From JBMOGA01 sp049318625 (GTDB lineage: Bacteria > Pseudomonadota > Alphaproteobacteria > Rhizobiales > Hyphomicrobiaceae): 64,000 bases of DNA. The notes below the pieces were generated by a model. That model made no database searches. It was not told the DNA's origin and saw only the letters and a list, made by a program, of their open reading frames with translations. Positions 53,973-62,050 of the stretch are shown here, in pieces; positions within the stretch are counted from its first letter, which is position 1, and each line of letters starts with the position of its first letter. A program made the position numbers and the translations under genes. The DNA is taken from NCBI GenBank assembly GCA_049318625.1, contig JBMOGA010000011.1, positions 30,446 through 94,445 of the forward strand, written 5' to 3'.

Positions 53973-56468
53973 CTACTTCGGTGCCGTGCCGTCGTGGTCC
54001 GCGACCACGGTCTCGGGACGGGCCTGCCGTGACTTCAGCATCTGGGCCAGCAGAACTTTGACACCATCCAGATCGCGCAGGTGGACGTCCGACTGCGGAT
54101 AGGGAATTTCGATACCGGCTTGGCGGAACGCCTTCAGGATTTCGACCCGCAGCTCGGTCTGCACCCTGAGCGACTGCATGACATCGCCCAGGAAGACCCG
54201 CAGCACGAAGTCGAGCGAGCTGTCCCCGAAATTCTCGAAAGTCACGATCGCCGCCGGATGCTCCAGGACGTCCGGGTGGCGCGCCGCGACTTCGCGGAGG
54301 ATCGCCAGCACCCGTTCGGGATCGGCACTGTAGGCGACGCCGACCCGAATGGTGAGGCGGCCCACCGAGTTGCGGTGGGTCCAGTTGACGACGCTGCCGG
54401 TCACCAGCTCTGAATTCGGGATGATGAGGCTCGCGCGGTCGAACGTCTCGATCTCGGTTGCGCGCACGCTGATGCGCCGGACGATGCCTTCCCTGTCCTT
54501 GACCACGATCCAGTCGCCGACCTTCACCGGGCGCTCGACGAGCAGAATGAGACCCGACACGAAATTGTTCACGATGGACTGCAGGCCGAAGCCGATGCCG
54601 ACTGACAGGGCACCGGCCACGATCGCCAGATTGGTGATGTCGAGGCCGGCGTAGGACACGGCGATCAGGGCCGCGAGCGCGAACCCGGCGTAGCCGAGGC
54701 CGGTCGACAGCGAGTGGGAGACGCCGGCATCGAGCTTCGCGGCGGGGAATACGCGCGCGCCGAGCCACTGCTGGACGAGACGCGTGCCGATCAGGATGGC
54801 CCCGAACATCACGATGGCGATGGTGATGCGGGCCAGCGAAATCCGGAACTGACCGATCTCGAAGCCGAACACCAGAGACTTCAGCATGTCGAGGATGTCG
54901 GGCCCCGAGAAGCCCCAGGTGAGCAGAACCAGCGGCAGTCCGACGAGGGCAAGAAAGATGTGGAGGACGACAGCCACCGCCGTCGAGATCTGACCGCGCC
55001 GCTCGGTGTCGAAGCCGAGTTCCGCATCGAGCAGGCGCCGCTCGATCGGCATGGTCGTGGCGGCCCGGATGGCGAGGTGCATGAGGTAGAGCAGCACCAA
55101 GGCGCTGCCGGTCAACAGCGTCTGACCGGCGATGAAGCGGCCGAGCGCCACGAAGCCGAACAGCGACGTGGCCACCACCGCGGCGGCGATCGCCAGCAGT
55201 GGCAACTTCAGCCATCGCGGCCGATAGCGGGAGACGGCGACGCCGGCGTCTGCGTCGCCGATCGGCACGAACGGCGTCCGCACGATGGCGACGAGCAGCG
55301 CGGCGAACGCGATGCTCGGCAGCAAAGTCGTGACCACCGCCATCTGGACCGACAGTGACAGCGTCGAGATCACCTGGCGCAGGAACAGATCGATCGCGAA
55401 GACGGCCGCGGTGGCGCAAAACAGCCGGGCCAGCGTCGCGGCGGTTTCGTCCGAGACGTCGAACAGCCGCCACGCCGCACGCGCGGGCGCAAGCGTGGCG
55501 AGCACGAGACCGGCAACGGCGGCGTAGGCGAGATAGCTGACCAGCAACCCTTCGGCCAGAAGGCCGACCTGCAGGCCGAGCAGTTCGAGCCCGTCGAGAG
55601 TGAGGTAGACGAACGCGGCCGCAGCGACGCCCGGCGCCACGATCGTCGGGGCGGTCAGGATCGCCGAGCCCGCACGCGCGAAGAACGACGGCGTTGCCGC
55701 GATGCCCGGCTGCAGGCGGCGCGCGATCAACTGCCGGCAGAGCATGCGCAGCAACCCTAAAATCGCGCAGCCCGTAACCACGACGAGCAGCAGAGTGCCG
55801 ACCCGCGGCTCGACCCGGGTCAGCCAATTGCTGCCCATCGCCCTCAGATCGCCGGCGGCACCCGACAGCTCGTCGGCGAATTCGAACCAGACCGAGGGCC
55901 GCAGAGGACTCGCGGTCCGCCGCAGCAGGTCGGTGGTGAAGATCTGCTGCCGCAGGCTCTGAATCCGGGCGACGACCTGTCGTCCGCGCAGCTGCGCCAG
56001 CTCCAGTTTGCGGATGGCGCCGTCGGCTTCGGCGGCCAGGGCGTTGAGCCGCGACCGCTCGGCCGCGATCGGCGGGGATTCGGGCGGCGCATCCTTGGCG
56101 GGAGCCGGGCCGAGCTTCTCGATCTGCCCGCGCACCGCCTGCAGGCGGGGCACGATGGCGTCGACAACGGGCCGGGTCTCGTCGATCAGGCCGTCCAGCA
56201 CCCCTCTGAGGCGCGCCAGATCGCCATCGCGGGCTTTGGCCTCCTCGACCTCGGTGGCGGCCTTGTCGACGCCGCCTGCGATCCGCGCCACCGCGTCGGT
56301 GATCTCGGCGGTGAGCACCGGCACGACGGGCGCCGGGGCCGGAGCGGCGGCCGGCGGGGGGCTCGAGGAGGCCGCCGGCTCGGGGACTTGCGCACCCGTC
56401 CGGTCGGACCAGAGCGAGCCGGCCGCCAACAGGGCAGCGAAGGCGCACAGCATCAGAACGAGGCGCAC
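53973..56468 (-). CDS. MscS-family mechanosensitive channel with DUF3772 domain
   Basis: This 831-residue membrane protein has a signal peptide, an extracytoplasmic coiled-coil DUF3772 region (about residues 45-215), some ten membrane spans, and a C-terminal MscS module: the pore helix GALSVGIGFGLQSIVNNFVSGL, then the beta domain (RPVKVGDWIVV, ATEIETFDRASLIIPNSELV). It should open under membrane tension to release solutes at osmotic downshift. The start is a GTG at 56468 with GGAG eight bases upstream. The C-terminal ~30 residues are hydrophilic. Confidence 0.92.
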   Translation of the reverse strand: MRLVLMLCAFAALLAAGSLWSDRTGAQVPEPAASSSPPPAAAPAPAPVVPVLTAEITDAVARIAGGVDKAATEVEEAKARDGDLARLRGVLDGLIDETRPVVDAIVPRLQAVRGQIEKLGPAPAKDAPPESPPIAAERSRLNALAAEADGAIRKLELAQLRGRQVVARIQSLRQQIFTTDLLRRTASPLRPSVWFEFADELSGAAGDLRAMGSNWLTRVEPRVGTLLLVVVTGCAILGLLRMLCRQLIARRLQPGIAATPSFFARAGSAILTAPTIVAPGVAAAAFVYLTLDGLELLGLQVGLLAEGLLVSYLAYAAVAGLVLATLAPARAAWRLFDVSDETAATLARLFCATAAVFAIDLFLRQVISTLSLSVQMAVVTTLLPSIAFAALLVAIVRTPFVPIGDADAGVAVSRYRPRWLKLPLLAIAAAVVATSLFGFVALGRFIAGQTLLTGSALVLLYLMHLAIRAATTMPIERRLLDAELGFDTERRGQISTAVAVVLHIFLALVGLPLVLLTWGFSGPDILDMLKSLVFGFEIGQFRISLARITIAIVMFGAILIGTRLVQQWLGARVFPAAKLDAGVSHSLSTGLGYAGFALAALIAVSYAGLDITNLAIVAGALSVGIGFGLQSIVNNFVSGLILLVERPVKVGDWIVVKDREGIVRRISVRATEIETFDRASLIIPNSELVTGSVVNWTHRNSVGRLTIRVGVAYSADPERVLAILREVAARHPDVLEHPAAIVTFENFGDSSLDFVLRVFLGDVMQSLRVQTELRVEILKAFRQAGIEIPYPQSDVHLRDLDGVKVLLAQMLKSRQARPETVVADHDGTAPK

Positions 56469-56539
56469 TGGAACAACTCCGTCGAAGGTCGGCGTCGCGG
56501 CCAGTCTCGCCGGTGGCCCGGCCGCGCCTGGCGCGGTGG

Positions 56540-56983
56540 TCAGCCCTCGCCCGCCGCTTGCCCGAAGGTGCGCGGGGCGCGCGAGAACACGTTGGTGGTG
56601 TCGACAAATTCGGCCGCCTGACGCGGCTGCTGCGTGGGCGCGGGCGCGGGGCTTTCTGCTGTCAGCACCGGGTCCGGGCGCAGCGCTGCTGCCGGGCTGC
56701 CGATACCGGTCTCGATGACGACATCGACCGGTCCGCCCGTCATGATCAGATGCTCCACATCGTCGCGCCGGATCAGTACCAGCCGGCGCCGGCCGTCGAC
56801 GTTGAACTGATCCATGACCTCGAGCCGCTTCTCGGGTTTCGGCCCGAAGAACGCCCCGGTGATCGCGCCGGTCAGCGCGCTGGTCGGCGAGCCCGTCCTA
56901 ATATAGCCCTTGAGCAGCAGCCCCCCAACGACGATCAAAGCGCCGATGAAGAGGATGAAGAACAACCAGGAGAGAATTTCCAT
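56540..56983 (-). CDS. FliO/MopB family protein
   Basis: This 147-residue protein has one N-terminal membrane span (about residues 5-25) and a cytoplasmic domain with DGRRRLVLIRRDDVEHLIMTGGPVDVVIETGI, the core signature of the FliO/MopB family. FliO assists assembly of the FliP-containing flagellar export gate. No other flagellar gene is present in this window, so this is either a stray fliO or one of the non-flagellar homologues common in Hyphomicrobiales. The C-terminus is Pro/Ala-rich. GAGGAG precedes the ATG. It lies upstream of the MscS gene. Confidence 0.78.
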   Translation of the reverse strand: MEILSWLFFILFIGALIVVGGLLLKGYIRTGSPTSALTGAITGAFFGPKPEKRLEVMDQFNVDGRRRLVLIRRDDVEHLIMTGGPVDVVIETGIGSPAAALRPDPVLTAESPAPAPTQQPRQAAEFVDTTNVFSRAPRTFGQAAGEG

Positions 56984-57177
56984 GGGTCTCCTCGCGGGGT
57001 CCGCGCTCCTCTGGTTAGACCTCGTCCCGGCGCTCGGGACGGACGGCCGCGACGTATAACCTGATTTTCCGGCAGGGAGTACACTGGTCGACAGGGCGGA
57101 CCCTGATGCCCACAGGCCATGGGGCTCGATGTGGCGGATATGCCCCGCCGACAGACCTACAACCGAGGACTCCGTCC

Positions 57178-57795
57178 ATGACCGAGCATGCCATCCGCGA
57201 CATCCCCGCCCTGGAGGCCCTGTACGGTGAGGTCAATGCCAACTCGCTGGCCAAAGAGGCGCACCGCCTGACGCCCGCTTACCGGCGCTGGATCGAGGCT
57301 GCGCCCTTTCTCGCCATCGCCACGTCGGGGCCCGGCGGGCTCGACTGCTCGCCGCGCGGTGATGCGGTTGGGCAACTGTTCACCGTCGCGGACGACTCGA
57401 CGCTGCTGATCCCGGACCGCCGGGGCAACAACCGCCTCGATACGCTGCGCAATATCGTCGCCGATCCCCGCGTGGCGCTGCTGTTCCTGATCCCGGGCGT
57501 GAACGAGACACTGCGGGTCAACGGCCGGGCTGTGGTCAGCACCGATCCCCGGCTGCTCGAGCGCTTCCTCGTCGATGGCAAGGCCCCGCGCACCGTGCTG
57601 ATCGTCACCATCGATCGGGTCTATTTCCAGTGCGCGCGCGCATTGATCCGCTCGGCCCTGTGGAGTCCCGCGGCCCACGTGGCGCCGGGTACGGTGCCGA
57701 CCGCCGGCGAGATGACCAAGAGTGCCTTGCCCGAATTCGATACCGACAGCTACGACGCCGCCCTGCGGCCGCGCCAGATGGGCTCGCTGTACTGA
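57178..57795 (+). CDS. PPOX-class FMN-dependent flavoprotein (MSMEG_1061-like)
   Basis: This 205-residue protein has the split-barrel fold of pyridoxamine-phosphate-oxidase-like flavoproteins: APFLAIATSGPGGLDCSPRGD, LLIPDRRGNNRLDTLRNI (FMN contacts) and VALLFLIPGVNETLRVNGRA. It probably binds FMN or F420-like cofactor and reduces a small molecule or protects against stress; the substrate is unknown. The ATG at 57178 follows GAGGA. It is convergent with the YkgJ-type gene, with four bases between their ends. Confidence 0.87.
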   Translation: MTEHAIRDIPALEALYGEVNANSLAKEAHRLTPAYRRWIEAAPFLAIATSGPGGLDCSPRGDAVGQLFTVADDSTLLIPDRRGNNRLDTLRNIVADPRVALLFLIPGVNETLRVNGRAVVSTDPRLLERFLVDGKAPRTVLIVTIDRVYFQCARALIRSALWSPAAHVAPGTVPTAGEMTKSALPEFDTDSYDAALRPRQMGSLY

Positions 57796-57799
57796 GCGG

Positions 57800-58594
57800 T
57801 CAGCCGGCGAGGGCCCGGCCCTCGGCCGCCAGCGCCTCGGCAAGGCGGGTGAGATCGCCATCGACCGGGCCGGCGTGGGCCGAGATGAAGGCGCGCTCGC
57901 CTGCCAGCCAGCGCGCCGCCACCGCATCGGCGTCCTGGGCCTCCCGCAGCCCGCCGGCAAGATCGTAGACCGCCCCGTCGAGCCCATGAATGGCCAGGGC
58001 CGTCATCACGACGGCGCGCGTATTGAACCCATGCTGGATCGGCGACTTGGCAACGGTAATGTCGGCACGCAGGTCCCGTCCCTCGTACTCGTCGATGCAG
58101 CTCGCCACATCGAGCGAGGTCGTGACGCGGCACATGATGGGTCGGGTGGCGTACCCGACACATCCCGCGTCATCGAGCAGCGGGCAGGGCGCCTTCCGGC
58201 CGATACGCTCGGCCGGCCCGAGCGCCGATGCCGCATCAGCGCGGGCCAGACGCTCGGGTGCCAACGGCCCGGCGGCGGCCGCCATGTGCAGGATCTCCGG
58301 TGCGCTCGCGCTGACGAAGGTATAGCAGCACCAGTTGCAGCCCTTCTTGCAGGCCAGCGCCAGCTTGGTCGGTGCCGCTTTCGACGACTTTTCGTAGAGC
58401 CCGAGCAAGGCGCCCGAGAAGGCGGCGATGCGGGCGCTGGGCGACCCGGCCGTGAGCCGGGTGCCGAGTGCCAGCGCGGCGGCTAGGATTTCCGTTTTCT
58501 CCGGCGCGCGGCCGAGCCCGCGCACCAGCGCCTGCTCGCCCGCGGCGAGCGCTTGGCGCAGAGCGGATCGTCGTTGCTGGCGCGTGAGAGACAT
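57800..58594 (-). CDS. YkgJ family cysteine cluster protein
   Basis: This 264-residue protein contains the YkgJ-type Cys cluster, expected to bind a metal ion or iron-sulfur cluster: CKKGCNWCCYTFV in the middle, then CPLLDDAGCVGYATRPIMCR. The N-terminal ~80 residues are helical. The biochemical role of the family is not known. I chose the ATG at 58594; the codon nine residues upstream lacks support. It is a single gene, divergent from the TPR gene at 58865. Confidence 0.85.
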   Translation of the reverse strand: MSLTRQQRRSALRQALAAGEQALVRGLGRAPEKTEILAAALALGTRLTAGSPSARIAAFSGALLGLYEKSSKAAPTKLALACKKGCNWCCYTFVSASAPEILHMAAAAGPLAPERLARADAASALGPAERIGRKAPCPLLDDAGCVGYATRPIMCRVTTSLDVASCIDEYEGRDLRADITVAKSPIQHGFNTRAVVMTALAIHGLDGAVYDLAGGLREAQDADAVAARWLAGERAFISAHAGPVDGDLTRLAEALAAEGRALAG

Positions 58595-58864
58595 GCCCGT
58601 GCCTAGCGGCTGGCGCAGCAATCGGCAAGATCGTCCGCATCCACGCCCGCCGGGCTGTCACAATCGTGAAGCAGAAGTGATCGGGCGGGTCCGGCTCTGC
58701 CCGCTAGGGTCCGACCGGCCGGGGTCGAAGCGTTCGTGCCGACCAAGGCCGCCGAACTTTCCCTGAACCGTGGGGTGAGGGGGCTTCCGGCCCGCGGAGC
58801 TGCTTCAAGCAAGACGGGAAGCCCTCTGAGGCCGGAACGAGGGCACTGTGTTCTGGAGGACGAC

Positions 58865-59323
58865 ATGACGGCTCGAACATCGGCCCTGGTGGTGGCGATC
58901 ACCCTGGCTCTTGCGCTCTCGCAGCCCGCCGCTGCGGTCGACACCTCGATCACCCGGGACGCGCCGGACCTCACCGCCGTGCGGGCGATGATCAAGGCCA
59001 AGGATTTCAAGGCGTCGCTGACCGAGCTGCGCAAAATGGTCGACAACGGTGTCCAGCACGCCGACGTCTACAATCTGCTCGGCTTCAGCCTGCGCAAGAC
59101 CGGTGACTATCCGACCGCGCTGACCTTCTACAACAAGGCGCTCGACTTCGACCCCGACCACAAGGGCGCCCACGAGTATCTGGGCGAACTCTACGTCGAG
59201 ACCGGACAGTTGCCGAAGGCCCGTCAGCATCTGGCGATCCTCGAAAGGCTCTGCCCGAAGGGTTGCGAGGAGCGTGAGGACCTCGAACAGGCGATCGCCG
59301 CGGCGACACCGAAGCGGAACTGA
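58865..59323 (+). CDS. Secreted TPR protein
   Basis: This 152-residue protein has a signal peptide (cleavage near AAA-V) and about three tetratricopeptide repeats (DVYNLLGFSLRKTGDYPTALTFYNKALDFDPDHKGAHEYLG). Two Cys (CPKGC) near the end could form a disulfide in the periplasm. It is likely an adaptor or scaffold in the envelope. GGAGG lies six bases before the ATG at 58865. Confidence 0.82.
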   Translation: MTARTSALVVAITLALALSQPAAAVDTSITRDAPDLTAVRAMIKAKDFKASLTELRKMVDNGVQHADVYNLLGFSLRKTGDYPTALTFYNKALDFDPDHKGAHEYLGELYVETGQLPKARQHLAILERLCPKGCEEREDLEQAIAAATPKRN

Positions 59324-59657
59324 GACCCCACCCTGTCGGGGAACGACGACGTCGAACGGCACCGCGCCGTCGAGGCGACCAGCGCAACAGGCGGCGCGTC
59401 CGGTGTGCTCGCGGCGCCTACGGCCAGTCCGGACCTCGGAAACGGGCGCCGTTGCATGGCGTGGGCTTCTCCCAGGGCGTCTGCGATGGACGGGCCTTGG
59501 GCGAGATGGGCACCCTATCGCAGCCGGCTCGGCTAGACGAAACCCAACAATGACGAAGGGAGGCTGGCGCGCAATACGCTGGTTGCCCGGGTGGACCCGG
59601 GCGCTCCCGCGGCCGGCACGTTGGCCTTGCCCGCCCGATGCGTCCGACGGCCGGAGT
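59324..59657. other. Gene-less stretch
   Basis: No coding frame in these 334 bases is convincing. The only structure seen is a perfect inverted repeat GCCCGGGT/ACCCGGGC at 59585-59602 without a T-run, which might weakly end the minus-strand patatin/small-protein transcript. Confidence 0.3.
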
Positions 59658-59783
59658 CTATCGTCCGCCAGACAGCCCGAAGAATACGTCGAGAATGCGC
59701 TGGCCGAGGCCGGCAAAGACGACGATCCAGATCGCCGAGGCAGCGGCGGCACCCAGCACGAACCACGTCACCCGCGTCATCAT
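59658..59783 (-). CDS. 41-residue single-span membrane protein
   Basis: This short frame encodes MMTRVTWFVLGAAAASAIWI..., a basic N-terminus, one hydrophobic span (about residues 6-27) and a short amphipathic end (QRILDVFFGLSGGR). AGGAGG lies nine bases before the first ATG, an unusually good site. It starts 33 bases after the end of the patatin lipoprotein gene in the same direction, so it is probably the second gene of that operon. No family is recognised. Confidence 0.65.
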   Translation of the reverse strand: MMTRVTWFVLGAAAASAIWIVVFAGLGQRILDVFFGLSGGR

Positions 59784-59816
59784 CCGGCAATCCTCCTGGC
59801 GCCAACGCCGGCGTGC

Positions 59817-61034
59817 TCAACGGTCCCGCGCAACCCTGTTCCCCATGCCCGGGGGAACCTTCTGCCAGACATAGCCTTGGCGGCCCAGTTCATACCCCTT
59901 CGCGAACAGGGCGTTCATGTACGCGAGATCGAAGAACTCCTTGCTCTTCAGAGAGAAGTCCGCGGGGATTGCACCGTAATTGAAATCCATGCGCTGAACC
60001 TGGGCTTCGAGATAGAGTTTGTACAAGTCGCCGACGCCCTGGCTCTTGATCAGCGTCGCCAGTGAGCGCTCCACGATCGGCAAGGTGTTGTCCTGGGTCG
60101 CCTGCCATTCCGGGGTGACCTTGGTGTTGCGAATGACGAACAAGCGCCGATTGAGCTGGCGCTTGGATAGCTTGCGATCGGTGTATTGGTAGAGCACCGC
60201 GTCGAACGGCAGGAAGAACACCTGTGAGGTGATGCCGCCGTCGACATGCAACTCTTCGAACTCGCGGCCGCCGGCCCGCACGCGGATACGCACCGGCGGA
60301 AAGGCCCCCGGAATCGATGCCGAGGCCAGCAGGACATTGCGGAAAATCGCAACCGAGGCCGGCGTCCTCGACTGGGCGATCGCGCCCATGTCCCAGATCA
60401 CCGGCCGCTCGGCATCGATGTTCGTGGTCGCCACGAACAGCCGACGGCCCTTGCGGTGCTCGGCGGCGATCGCAGCCAGCAGCTTGTCGTCGACGAACCG
60501 CGCGATGTGCTTGGCGAGCGGCGAACTATCGGCCAGCGCATTGCCGCCGAGCAGACCCGAGAACACCTGATAAGACACCAGCTGGTCGGTGCTGAGCGTC
60601 GTATAGATCTCCTTGATCTGCGCATCGTACTCCGGCCCGAGGAACGCGAACGGGGCCATCAGGGCGCCGGTGCTGACCCCCGTGACGATTTCGAACATCG
60701 GGCGCGTCTTGTGCTCGGTCCACCCGACCAGCAGGCCAGCGCCGAACGCCCCGTCGCTGCCGCCACCGGACAAAGCCAGGAAGTCGAGACTGGCCGGTTT
60801 GCCGGCGGCGAAAGCCGCCACGCGCCCCGATGCGACGGCCTGATCGATGCGGGTCGACAACGAGAGATCGAGTGCGCGGGACTTCTCGTCGCCCCAGAAG
60901 CGGACCTCTGGCAGATCGACGACGGCGGCGCCGTCGGTCAATTCCTTCGGCAGCACGTCTCTCGGCAATGTGCCGGCACATCCCGCCAGCACGCCGGCCA
61001 CCACCAAAAGTCCCACCAACCGGGAAACGCACAT
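59817..61034 (-). CDS. Patatin-like phospholipase, putative lipoprotein
   Basis: This 405-residue patatin has a lipoprotein signal (MCVSRLVGLLVVAGVLAGC, with LAGC lipobox), so it should sit in the envelope. The active site is GGGSDGAFGAG (oxyanion), Ser121 in GVSTGALMAPF and Asp265 in HVDGGITSQ. It probably cleaves phospholipid or other acyl esters at the membrane. The ATG at 61034 is set by the lipobox; longer in-frame starts would bury it. A 41-residue membrane protein follows in the same operon. Sequence and location differ from the cytoplasmic patatin at 51.9 kb. Confidence 0.87.
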   Translation of the reverse strand: MCVSRLVGLLVVAGVLAGCAGTLPRDVLPKELTDGAAVVDLPEVRFWGDEKSRALDLSLSTRIDQAVASGRVAAFAAGKPASLDFLALSGGGSDGAFGAGLLVGWTEHKTRPMFEIVTGVSTGALMAPFAFLGPEYDAQIKEIYTTLSTDQLVSYQVFSGLLGGNALADSSPLAKHIARFVDDKLLAAIAAEHRKGRRLFVATTNIDAERPVIWDMGAIAQSRTPASVAIFRNVLLASASIPGAFPPVRIRVRAGGREFEELHVDGGITSQVFFLPFDAVLYQYTDRKLSKRQLNRRLFVIRNTKVTPEWQATQDNTLPIVERSLATLIKSQGVGDLYKLYLEAQVQRMDFNYGAIPADFSLKSKEFFDLAYMNALFAKGYELGRQGYVWQKVPPGMGNRVARDR

Positions 61035-61499
61035 GCTCGGACCACGACACGACAAGCGACGCCCATTTCGCACCAGGGAAACCGGTTCGATCACCGGCTC
61101 AAAAAGGCGCCCGCCGCACTGAGCACACCCGCCCGTCCACGACAACCCCACCGGCCACCTTTCGGTTCCCACCTGATGCAGCAGGAGTTTGCAGGGAATG
61201 ATGGTGGAACGTCGACCGGCAGGCGGCCGCCACCGACAGGCCCTGCGTCGGCAGCCACAGGCCACCCCGAGACAGCCAGAATGCGCATACAAGGCGGCGG
61301 CGCCGAAAAATCTTGGGTTGCAGATTTGATTCAGGACAACCGGAAAAGGTTCATTAAGTCATCCGTACAATAATCAACTGAAGATCAGCATGAAGGCTGG
61401 CGCCGCCATCAGAGCGGGAATTCCAAGCGCCCGTCGATGTACGCATTCCCCCTAATCGCAAACCCGACACCCACGGATCGCTCAACCCAGGAGGCTTCA
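61035..61499. other. Gene-less divergent region
   Basis: These 465 bases separate the patatin lipoprotein (-) and the secreted protein (+). The segment 61315-61385 is distinctly AT-rich (including TTGATT and TACAAT) and probably contains a plus-strand promoter, but no pair with good spacing could be fixed. The remainder is GC-rich, with nothing recognisable. Confidence 0.3.
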
Positions 61500-62024
61500 T
61501 TGTCGTTTCGAATTCTCATGCGTCTGGCCACCGTCGCCACGCTGGCCCTCGCACTGACGGTGCCCGCCCAGGCCGCTGACAAGGCGACCTACGCCCAGAC
61601 CGCGCGCGATGGGATCAAGGCCATGGCGACAGGTTCCTTGGCCGACGTCGACGGCTGGGCTTCCAAAATGGAAGCATTGTCGAAGATCGGCCTCGACTAC
61701 TGCCGCGAGGTCGGCGCCAAGGACGCCAAGGCCAAGAAGTATCTCGATTTCGTCGTCGCCAATGTCGAGAAGATCAAGGCGACGGACTTCGCCAAGTTCG
61801 AGGACGAGTGGGGCGACAGCGGTGCCGGTTTCAAGGCCGCTGGCATCGATACGGCCGAATTCGACCAGACCGGTGCGGCCGCGTCCGCCGGTGATGCGGT
61901 CATCCATCCGCTCGCGGCACTCGCAGCACTCCGCGAATTCAAGAAAACGAAGAGCGCCGACCTCCTCAAGAAGGCTTCCGAAGAGCTGGAAGAGGTTCTC
62001 GGCCACCTGAAGCATCTCGAATAG
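61500..62024 (+). CDS. Secreted helical protein of unknown function
   Basis: No family is recognised. The 174-residue product has a signal peptide (RLATVATLALALTVPAQA, cleavage before AD) and a predominantly helical, Lys/Ala/Glu-rich mature domain with a single Cys (DYCREVG). The start is a TTG at 61500 with AGGAGG six bases upstream; the next ATG (61518) would shorten the signal peptide and lacks such a site. The chemoreceptor gene follows 26 bases downstream, so this protein may be co-expressed with it and could be a periplasmic partner. Confidence 0.65.
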   Translation: MSFRILMRLATVATLALALTVPAQAADKATYAQTARDGIKAMATGSLADVDGWASKMEALSKIGLDYCREVGAKDAKAKKYLDFVVANVEKIKATDFAKFEDEWGDSGAGFKAAGIDTAEFDQTGAAASAGDAVIHPLAALAALREFKKTKSADLLKKASEELEEVLGHLKHLE

Positions 62025-62050
62025 AACGTCCTCCATCCGGGTACTTGGTC

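Noticed and set aside
53467..56607. A 1046-codon minus-strand open frame overlapping dksA and the MscS gene
   Set aside because: It is in a different frame from the MscS channel on the same strand and is antisense to dksA; its Arg/Ala-rich product has no motif.
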